NCBI RefSeq assembly: GCF_006352475.1
Contig: NZ_VCMZ01000001.1
Span: forward strand, 1,240,001-1,304,000
DNA: 64,000 nucleotides
Direction of reading: 5' to 3'
Origin: Acinetobacter pullicarnis
Lineage (GTDB): Bacteria; Pseudomonadota; Gammaproteobacteria; Pseudomonadales; Moraxellaceae
The translations under genes and the position numbers were made by a program. The notes below the pieces were generated by a model, which worked only from the letters and a program-made list of their open reading frames with translations, was not told the origin of the DNA and searched no databases. Below, one piece after another: positions 57,159-64,000 of the stretch (its first letter is position 1; every line of letters begins with the position of its first letter).

Positions 57159-59738
57159 TTAATGGATACTGTCTTTTCGATCCATATATTTGTAGTAGCC
57201 CATTTTTACGAGGCTGGCGATGACCAACCAGACCAGTACATAAATCCATACCACGCCAATCATCTCAAGCGGTAATGCCGGCACGAAAATACCAAATGCA
57301 CAAATTAAGATTGCAAACACTTGGGTGAGGACAATTGCAAGAAACAGTTTGGCATTGGGCAGAGGTCGCGCAAATAGTGCACCGCGATTACGTACGACAA
57401 AGATGAGTAGTTGACCGCCAGCAGCGAGTTGTAAGAACACCATGGTCTGCAGATGATCTAAGTTCATCGGTAGGTTGCTCATTAACTCTGGATTATTCAT
57501 CCAATACATGCAGAGCAGCACCATACCAAAACTTTGTGCCAATGCGATGATGCCCATGACGGATGAAAATGAAATAATCCGATGCATATTCCAACGCGCA
57601 GGTTGTTGGCTGACCTTCACGTTGTCATAGGCAATGGTCATAATAGGAATATCATCTAATAAGGCCAATACCACAATCATGATTGCTGTAAGTGGTTGTA
57701 TATCAAAAATAATATAAGAAAGTACCACGACGCACATAATGGCAATCGTCATCGCAATACGGTAGTAAACATAGGACGTGATGCGCTCAAAAATCTTACG
57801 TGCTTCTATAATTGCACTGATGATGGTTGAGAGCCCAGGGGCAGTCAGAATAATGGCTGCGGCTGAACGCGCTGCATCCGTCGCACCACTAACCGCAATA
57901 CCACAATCTGCTTGTTTCAATGCGGGCGCATCATTAACGCCATCACCCGTCATGGCAACAATGTGATTACGTTGTTGTAAGGCTTTAACAATTTCAAATT
58001 TATGCTCAGGGAACACGCGGCCAAAACCATCGGCATTTTCAACGATTCGAGCAGTATCAACTTGTATATGGTTTGGATCTTTATCATTTTTAAAGACTTC
58101 GCTGGCGCTGAGTAAATGTTGCCCAAGCCCCAATTGACGCGAAATTTCAGAACCAATCGCAACATCATCACCAGTCACCATTTTGACAGAAAGACCAAGT
58201 TGCTTGGCTTTTTCAATGGTTTCTTTGGCATCTGGGCGTGGCGGATCTAATAAAGCTAAAATACCCATTAATGACCAGGTTTTACCTTGATCATCTGAAC
58301 GTGCAACACCTAACGCACGTGTACCATGTGATGCAAGTTGATCGACTTGCCCAAAATACTGTTGTGAGATTTGATCTGTACCGGCATGATCACCTAAACC
58401 ACAGATTTGACCAATCACTTGCGGTGCGCCTTTGGCAAACTGTAAGGTCTGTCCTTGTGCATTGGTTACAATCCCAATCGTTTTTTTATTGACGGGATCA
58501 AATGGAACAAAATCCACAGCTTTATATTGATCTAAGACTTTAGGGTCTTTCAACGCCTGAAGTACGGCAAGATCAATGGCATCTGTACTTTGCTTCTGAC
58601 AAGCAAGACATGCCGCAATCACAATGTCATCGGCTGCGGTTTGATTGAAGGGGATGGGTTGCTGTAGGGTGAGTTGGTTGAGGGTGAGTGTTCCTGTTTT
58701 ATCCGAACAGAGAATATCGACCCCTGCGAGTTCTTCAATTGCTGATAAACGTGAAACAATTGCTTTTTGCTTAGATAAGGTGATAGCCCCTAGTGCTTTG
58801 GTGACGGACATAACAGCAGGCATGGCAACAGGCACAGAGGCCACCAGCAACACCAAGACAAATTGAGCAATTTGTCCAGCAGCACTCCATTCCCAATGGC
58901 CGACCGTTACGATCTCACGATAGACTTGAACGCCAATTAAGATAACCGCCAACGAAACAGCGAGAATAATTAAGAAGTCGCCAATTTTTAAAACAGCTTC
59001 CTCTGCATGCGATTTATTGCCTGCTGATGCCACCAGTTTGGCGGTATGACCAAAGAAAGTATTGTTTCCAGTAGCGATAACGACACCGGTCACAGAACCT
59101 TGTCGTGCAATCGAGCCAGAATAAACCGTGTCACCAATACTGCGAGAAACAGGAAGTGATTCACCAGTAAGTGCAGCTTGATCGACAGAAAGATACTGAC
59201 CTTCGGTTAAGATGAGATCTGCGGGAAGAATTTCGCCTCCTGCAACCGTAACAATATCGCCTGGAACTAAGTTTGCGGCATCAACTTCTTCCCATTTTCC
59301 ATCTCGTAGTACATGTGCTTTTGCGGCTAGACCTTTTTGAAGTGCGGCCAAGGCATTGGCGGCTTTATTGTCTTGCCAAAAACCAACGATGGCATTGTAA
59401 AGGAGTAGTACGGTAATGACTGCAAAATCAGGCCAGTCTTGACGGAACAATGAAATGAGCGCGGCAGCTTCAATCATCCATGGAATCGGGCCCCAGAAAT
59501 AACCCAGTAATTTTTTCCATTTACTTTGTTCATGCGCTTCAATCGCATTGGGACCATATTGCGTTAAACGTTGCTGAGCTTCAGTTGTACTCAAACCTTT
59601 GGAGGAGGTTTTTAAGTCTTGCAGTTTCTGTACAATTCCTGGTGCGTCTAAAGTGACGGGATTGTTGTGGTTTTCTGAGGAGTGATCCGGTTTAATTTTT
59701 TCGGCAGATGAATTGGCCGATGACGTAGTTGTCAGCAT
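57159..59738 (-). CDS. Plasma-membrane proton-efflux P-type ATPase (type IIIA)
   Basis: A protein of 859 residues. Cation-ATPase N domain (~30-90), the actuator loop with TGES (ALTGESLPVS), the phosphorylation site DKTGTLTLN (Asp near 345), the KGAPQVI nucleotide-binding stretch, MTGDDVAIGSE, and the hinge TGDGVNDAPALKQADCGIAVSGATDAARSA. Its size and pattern are those of H+-exporting PMA1-like pumps, found in some bacteria. The start is taken at the ATG in MLTTTSSANSS; one four codons earlier is possible. Confidence 0.92.
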   Translation of the reverse strand: MLTTTSSANSSAEKIKPDHSSENHNNPVTLDAPGIVQKLQDLKTSSKGLSTTEAQQRLTQYGPNAIEAHEQSKWKKLLGYFWGPIPWMIEAAALISLFRQDWPDFAVITVLLLYNAIVGFWQDNKAANALAALQKGLAAKAHVLRDGKWEEVDAANLVPGDIVTVAGGEILPADLILTEGQYLSVDQAALTGESLPVSRSIGDTVYSGSIARQGSVTGVVIATGNNTFFGHTAKLVASAGNKSHAEEAVLKIGDFLIILAVSLAVILIGVQVYREIVTVGHWEWSAAGQIAQFVLVLLVASVPVAMPAVMSVTKALGAITLSKQKAIVSRLSAIEELAGVDILCSDKTGTLTLNQLTLQQPIPFNQTAADDIVIAACLACQKQSTDAIDLAVLQALKDPKVLDQYKAVDFVPFDPVNKKTIGIVTNAQGQTLQFAKGAPQVIGQICGLGDHAGTDQISQQYFGQVDQLASHGTRALGVARSDDQGKTWSLMGILALLDPPRPDAKETIEKAKQLGLSVKMVTGDDVAIGSEISRQLGLGQHLLSASEVFKNDKDPNHIQVDTARIVENADGFGRVFPEHKFEIVKALQQRNHIVAMTGDGVNDAPALKQADCGIAVSGATDAARSAAAIILTAPGLSTIISAIIEARKIFERITSYVYYRIAMTIAIMCVVVLSYIIFDIQPLTAIMIVVLALLDDIPIMTIAYDNVKVSQQPARWNMHRIISFSSVMGIIALAQSFGMVLLCMYWMNNPELMSNLPMNLDHLQTMVFLQLAAGGQLLIFVVRNRGALFARPLPNAKLFLAIVLTQVFAILICAFGIFVPALPLEMIGVVWIYVLVWLVIASLVKMGYYKYMDRKDSIH

Positions 59739-59750
59739 AATATTTCCCAA

Positions 59751-60182
59751 GGTGCAAAAGCAGCCTTCTTTTTTTGTAAAGTATGGTTCGGGATTGGATT
59801 TTTAATAAATATTAGATCTTAAAAATATTGCTTATTATTCACTAAACTTGTATTGGTTTAAAACTTTTGTAATGTAAAGTAAAACTTTATTTCATTAATA
59901 AACAAATTTATTATATAAAAAAACATTAGGCAGTAATTTAGTGGATATTCAATATTTTAAGATTTGGATAGGGGATTGTTTTAATTATTAAAATACAGAT
60001 AAATGCCTATTTTAGTCTAATCGCATAAATTTTATTCAAATTTAGCCTGCATGATAAATTATTTTGATTAACTGGGTGTATTGAGAGAAATGCAAAAGCT
60101 TAAAAGTAGTATGACGATGCTACTTTTAAGCTTAGTTTTATACTGTTGCACTGGCGGTTTGAATCCGCCTTATCTATTTTCA
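59751..60182. other. AT-rich intergenic stretch
   Basis: About 430 bp with no gene, very AT-rich near 59,800-60,060. It should hold the ATPase promoter. A strong hairpin (AAGCTTAAAAGTAG and CTACTTTTAAGCTT arms, 60,100-60,137) and a GGCGG/CCGCC hairpin near 60,152 lie after the kinase gene and probably terminate its leftward transcript. Confidence 0.5.
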
Positions 60183-60554
60183 TTAAAAAAACAAAATAAT
60201 CACCCAAGTGATGGCAATAATACTCAGTGCAATAAACTGCGCTGCACTGCCCATATCTTTAGCATTCTTGGAAAGCGTATGTTTTTCTAATGAAACACGA
60301 TCGACGACTGCTTCAATTGCAGAGTTAAATAATTCGACAATAACGGCCAGTAAACAGACGGCAATCATCAAGGCTTGTTCACCACGACTGACATCTACGA
60401 AAAAACTGATCGGAATTAAAATAATATTAATCAGAATAATTTGTCTAAAAGCCGCTTCATTTTGAAAGGCGGCCTTAAAACCAGAAATTGAATAGCCAAA
60501 AGCATTAAAAATTCTTTTTAGTCCTGTTTTACCTTTTAAAGGGGAATAATCACT
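60183..60554 (-). CDS. dgkA: Diacylglycerol kinase (DgkA)
   Basis: A protein of 123 residues with three membrane segments (~35-52, ~57-77, ~100-120). The motif ELFNSAIEAVVDR and, after it, KDMGSAAQFIAL are DgkA signatures. It recycles diacylglycerol into phosphatidic acid in the inner membrane. ATG 60,554 (MSDYSPLKGKTG) fits the family length better than one 14 codons upstream. Confidence 0.93.
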   Translation of the reverse strand, partial: SDYSPLKGKTGLKRIFNAFGYSISGFKAAFQNEAAFRQIILINIILIPISFFVDVSRGEQALMIAVCLLAVIVELFNSAIEAVVDRVSLEKHTLSKNAKDMGSAAQFIALSIIAITWVIILFF

Positions 60555-60675
60555 CATAGTCTTCAGATGTTGAAATTTTAAATAATTTAACATCATAAGC
60601 TTAAATCAATATTAATTTTCATTTTGATATCGTTTTTTAACAGAGGGATAAATTAAGCGGATTGTTATTAAAACA

Positions 60676-60698
60676 TTAAAGCGCACGAGGCGCTTTAA
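60676..60698 (-). terminator. Terminator after the glycerophosphodiester phosphodiesterase gene
   Basis: TTAAAGCGC and GCGCTTTAA arms around a 5-nt loop, about 30 bp after the stop. Confidence 0.65.
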
Positions 60699-60726
60699 AG
60701 ATCGGAGCGGCACAAGTTAATGATGA

Positions 60727-61854
60727 TTAAGGCTTGGCTTGTTCATAAGTATCTAAGGCTTTACGTGCCAGCGCTGGATCATCACTAAACACACCATCTA
60801 CGCCTGCCTTAAAGAATTGTTGATATTCTTGGTTTGCACCCGATTCGCAGCGTTGTTGTGCTGAACCTTGGCATTTTAGGGATGCTGCCAAGAACTGGTT
60901 TTCTGGGCGGAAAGTATAGGGATGGACTTTTAATCGAGCTGCATGTGCATCTTTTACAAAGGAAGAGCTGGTCGCATTCGGGTTGTATTGAATAATATAA
61001 TCCTTACTCGGACCGACGCCATCTGCATATTTTGCAACGCTTTTTAAACCTTGTGGCGTGGCCATATCGGCATAAGTGGTTGGGTTTTCTTGCAATACAT
61101 AATCTGCTGGACGAGCAGATTTAGCATCATAGAGTTGAACGATTTTGACTTGTTTTAAAGAGTTATGCAGTTTTAACTGATCGTTTAAGTATTTTAAATT
61201 ACTAACCTCAAAGGATTGTAGATAAATCGGTGCAATATTACGGGTATATTTATATTTTGAAAGCGTACTGAGCAGAGGATCTTCCATGCCTAGATTCAGT
61301 TTTTGGAAATAACTCGGATGTTTGGTTTCGATATATAAGCCCACTACTTTCCCAGTCTTTTTATAATGACGTTCTGCTAGCTCGATAATTTGTTCGAGTG
61401 TTGGAATATTAAATTGATCATTATATTGCGTGTTATTTGGGCGAATGTCAGGAATACGTTCTCTGGCTTTAATCTGATTGAGTTCATTTAAGCTAAAGTC
61501 TTCACTAAACCATCCTGTGTAGGCTTGTCCATCAATGATTTTAGTGGTTTTGCGTTGAGCAAATTGGGGCAGACTCGCAACATTGGTGGTTCCTCCAATT
61601 TCATTTTCATGACGCGCAACTAAAACGCCATCTTTGGTTTGGACTAAATCGGGTTCGATAAAATCAGCACCATCATCCATGGCTTTTTGATAGGCTGCGA
61701 GCGTGTGTTCAGGGCGCAATGCACTGGCACCACGATGACCAATAATAATAATTTTTGGCTCGGTATAATGAGGCTTTTGCGGATCATTATTCGGATCTTC
61801 CTTGCAGGCGGAAATCCCGATAACACTTAGGCATAAGACGATTTTTTTTAACAT
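60727..61854 (-). CDS. Glycerophosphodiester phosphodiesterase lipoprotein (GlpQ-like)
   Basis: A protein of 375 residues with a lipobox signal (IGISAC, Cys at ~17). The GDPD core begins IIGHRGASALRPEHTLAAY, with EPDLVQTKDGVLVARHE next: His, Arg, Glu and Asp of the active site are all present. Later IETKHPSY and DGVFSDDPALARKAL complete the TIM barrel. It hydrolyses glycerophosphodiesters to glycerol-3-phosphate and alcohols in the periplasm. It is lipid-anchored, unlike soluble GlpQ. Confidence 0.92.
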   Translation of the reverse strand: MLKKIVLCLSVIGISACKEDPNNDPQKPHYTEPKIIIIGHRGASALRPEHTLAAYQKAMDDGADFIEPDLVQTKDGVLVARHENEIGGTTNVASLPQFAQRKTTKIIDGQAYTGWFSEDFSLNELNQIKARERIPDIRPNNTQYNDQFNIPTLEQIIELAERHYKKTGKVVGLYIETKHPSYFQKLNLGMEDPLLSTLSKYKYTRNIAPIYLQSFEVSNLKYLNDQLKLHNSLKQVKIVQLYDAKSARPADYVLQENPTTYADMATPQGLKSVAKYADGVGPSKDYIIQYNPNATSSSFVKDAHAARLKVHPYTFRPENQFLAASLKCQGSAQQRCESGANQEYQQFFKAGVDGVFSDDPALARKALDTYEQAKP

Positions 61855-62108
61855 TTTTATCTAGGTCCTTGGTTTTTAACATATCATTATTTTGGTTATG
61901 TTAGAGTCTACCGCAGGTGGATGAAATTCTAATGACATACTATTGATTATGAGGCTGAACTACATAATCTCTTCTTAATTAAGTTTTTGAATATGTTTTG
62001 TGTAAAATAAGTCGCGTTAATAAAATTAGATATTGATTCTCAATACAAATTCATTAAATTGGTAAATTCATTTTGCTGTGAATACAGCCTTTATATAAAG
62101 AAAATCGC
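61855..62108. other. Divergent intergenic region
   Basis: 254 bp between the leftward phosphodiesterase and the rightward RND gene. It should hold both promoters. No operator was recognised. Confidence 0.4.
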
Positions 62109-64000
62109 ATGCTTTCTTCATTTTTTATTCATCGCCCTATTTTTGCCGGAGTCTTGGCCATTATGGTGATGGCGATTGGTATTTTTGCAGTACTGAATTT
62201 ACCTGTAGAGCGCTATCCAGATATTGCCCCACCACGAATTACCATTTCGACTTCTTATGCTGGTGCAGATGCAGAAACAGTTGAAGAAAGCGTAACGCAG
62301 GTATTGGAACAGCAAATTACCGGGATTGATCATTTACTTTATTTTAGTTCGAGTAGTGATTCGTCTGGCCGTAGTCGAATTAGTTTAAGTTTTGAAAATG
62401 GGACTGATCCTGATACTGCGCAAGTACAAGTGCAAAATAGCATTAGTAGCGTCATTAATCGATTGCCAACTGATGTACAGCGCCAAGGGGTTAATGTTTA
62501 TAAATCCTTAGGCGACACCTTTATGGTGATTGGTATGTATGACGCCACGGGCAAGGCCAATAATATTCAGCTTTCAGATTATTTGTCGGTGAATATTGAG
62601 CAAGCATTGGCACGGCTAGATGGTGTTGGTGAGGTAGATGTTTTTGGTTCGCAATATGCGATGCGAATCTGGCTGAATCCACATCAACTTAAACAATATG
62701 GTTTAATGCCAAATGATATCCGCGCAGCGGTTGAAGCGCAAAATACCCAAGTTGCTGCGGGTGGGGTGGGTGACCTACCGGCCGTTGCTGATCAATATTT
62801 AAATGCTAAAGTGACTGCAGGCTCACGATTTAAAACAGTCGATCAATTTGAAAATATTATTATTAAATCGACTGCCAATGGCGAGTTTGTTTATTTAAAA
62901 GATGTCGCCCGTGTTGAATTGGGAGCAGAGAATTATCAAAGTTTTAATCGTATTAATGGCTATCAATCTGCTGGTTTAGCGATTTCATTATCTTCGGGCG
63001 CCAATGCCTTGGCTACCTCTGCACGAATTAAAGCTGAATTAAGCAAACTCTCAGGGAAACTGCCTGAAGGTTATACCATCGTATTTCCACGGGATAATAC
63101 GCCCTTTGTACAAGAGTCCATTAAGGAAGTGGTTAAAACACTGATCGAAGCCATTTTATTGGTGGTGATCGTGATGTTTATTTTCTTGCAAAGTTGGCGC
63201 GCAACATTAATACCGACCTTAACGGTGCCTATTGTGATTTTAGGAACCTTTGCGGTGTTGTATCTGTTTGGGATGAGTGTAAATACCTTAACTTTATTTG
63301 CCTTGGTTTTGGCGATTGGTTTGTTGGTTGATGATGCGATAGTGGTGGTCGAAAACGTTGAACGCTTGATGCATGAGCAAAACTTAAATCCGAAACAAGC
63401 GACCTTGGCTTGTATGCAAGAAATGAGTGGTGCATTAATTGGGATTACCTTGGTATTAACAGCTGTGTTTATTCCAATGGCATTTTTCTCAGGGTCGACA
63501 GGTGTCATTTATCGTCAGTTTTCGATTACCTTAGTCGCGGCCATGAGTTTATCTTTGTTGGTGGCATTAATACTCACCCCGGCTTTATGTGCACTTATTT
63601 TGAAGCCTAAACTTAAACCTGCACACTGGGCCGTTTGGTTTAATCGACAATTAGAGCGTTTAAAGCTAAGTTATATCGGTATTGTCAAAAATAGCTTTCA
63701 ATTAAAATGGGTAATCTCAGTTATTTTTATTGGGTTACTTTGTGTATTTAGCTTATTTTATCGAAGTTTGCCGACCAGTTTTATTCCAAGTGAAGATCAA
63801 GGGATCTTAAGTTTACAGTTTCGTTTAATTGATGGCGCACCGATGTCAGATAGTGATGCGGTTGGTGAGTCAATACGTAAATATTTTCTTGAGCAGGAAA
63901 AGGCAAATATCGAATTGGTGCTAATGCGCTATGGTCGCAACTTTAGTTCGACTGGGCAGAATTTGGGGACAGGTTTTATTGCATTAAAACCATGGGCGGT
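62109..64000 (+). CDS. RND efflux pump inner-membrane transporter (HAE1 family), 5' part
   Basis: An open frame from ATG 62,109 to the window edge, 630 codons seen. Starts MLSSFFIHRPIFAGVLAIM. Family blocks: NLPVERYPDIAPPRITIST, DPDTAQVQVQNSI, ARLDGVGEVDVFGSQYAMRIW, and the membrane motif GLLVDDAIVVVENVERLM (the Asp pair used for proton relay). The AdeJ/AcrB-like half is normal. It exports drugs or other compounds with a fusion protein and an outer channel. No fusion-protein gene lies upstream in this window, so it may follow. Confidence 0.95.
   Translation, partial: MLSSFFIHRPIFAGVLAIMVMAIGIFAVLNLPVERYPDIAPPRITISTSYAGADAETVEESVTQVLEQQITGIDHLLYFSSSSDSSGRSRISLSFENGTDPDTAQVQVQNSISSVINRLPTDVQRQGVNVYKSLGDTFMVIGMYDATGKANNIQLSDYLSVNIEQALARLDGVGEVDVFGSQYAMRIWLNPHQLKQYGLMPNDIRAAVEAQNTQVAAGGVGDLPAVADQYLNAKVTAGSRFKTVDQFENIIIKSTANGEFVYLKDVARVELGAENYQSFNRINGYQSAGLAISLSSGANALATSARIKAELSKLSGKLPEGYTIVFPRDNTPFVQESIKEVVKTLIEAILLVVIVMFIFLQSWRATLIPTLTVPIVILGTFAVLYLFGMSVNTLTLFALVLAIGLLVDDAIVVVENVERLMHEQNLNPKQATLACMQEMSGALIGITLVLTAVFIPMAFFSGSTGVIYRQFSITLVAAMSLSLLVALILTPALCALILKPKLKPAHWAVWFNRQLERLKLSYIGIVKNSFQLKWVISVIFIGLLCVFSLFYRSLPTSFIPSEDQGILSLQFRLIDGAPMSDSDAVGESIRKYFLEQEKANIELVLMRYGRNFSSTGQNLGTGFIALKPWA

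Noticed and set aside
63071..63508. Minus-strand open frame opposite the RND gene
   Set aside because: The RND gene has clear family motifs throughout this stretch; the reverse frame has none.

Overview
The window suggests an Acinetobacter (Moraxellaceae) chromosome: low G+C, a GroEL ending in the GGM-repeat tail, and Acinetobacter-like housekeeping genes. It carries one essentially complete lambda-like (siphovirus-type) prophage of about 53.4 kb, inserted just downstream of groEL. The name Acinetobacter is inferred from protein character, not from a search.

Layout. 1-367 is the groEL 3' end. About 431-53,868 is the prophage, flanked by a ~210 bp imperfect direct repeat (431-640 and 53,849-54,058). 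506-7116 is a leftward early operon: an excisionase-like gene, many small unknown genes, an HNH endonuclease, a RecA-like ATPase and an Nmad5-like gene. 7134-9410 is the immunity region. It has a cleavable S24 repressor, two genes cotranscribed with it in the position of lambda rexAB, a Cro-like gene, and 16-bp operators at both the leftward and the rightward promoter. 9409-16,120 is the rightward early operon: an O-like replication protein with iterons inside the gene, a DnaC-like loader, a D12-type methylase, microprotein genes, a DUF1064 nuclease, a NinI-like phosphatase and a possible late regulator. Two tRNA genes and a lipoprotein follow at 16.4-17.2 kb. 17.5-28.1 kb is packaging and head (metallopeptidase, terminases, DUF4055 portal, Mu F-like protein, a Tad2-like protein, scaffold, P22-like coat, connectors). 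28.7-50.5 kb is the lambda-type tail (tube, G/GT frameshift pair, tape measure, M, L, K, I, J homologues). 50.5-51.9 kb is lysis (holin, endolysin, Rz with embedded Rz1). 52.0-53.6 kb is a leftward tyrosine integrase.

Accessory genes sit at recognisable insertion points: 7.3-8.6 kb, 23.3 kb, 30.7-33.1 kb and 37.4-41.1 kb. They are AT-rich and usually separated by short terminators. They include a Panacea-domain gene with a membrane partner (candidate toxin-antitoxin or exclusion module), a DUF1828/1829-like gene with an unknown partner, a Tad2-like anti-defence candidate, a DUF723-repeat GIY-YIG protein, an outer-membrane beta-barrel protein and a GrlR-like protein.

The strongest signal not explained by genes is a 7-mer, CGCCGTG/CACGGCG. 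I counted about 50 copies by eye, equal on both strands, spread through the prophage and absent from the ~10 kb of host DNA in the window.

53.85-54.14 kb is a relic of an older related prophage. From 54.2 kb the host chromosome resumes: a lipoprotein, an ion transporter, PPK2, a proton-efflux P-type ATPase, diacylglycerol kinase, a glycerophosphodiester phosphodiesterase lipoprotein, and the start of an RND efflux pump cut by the window edge.
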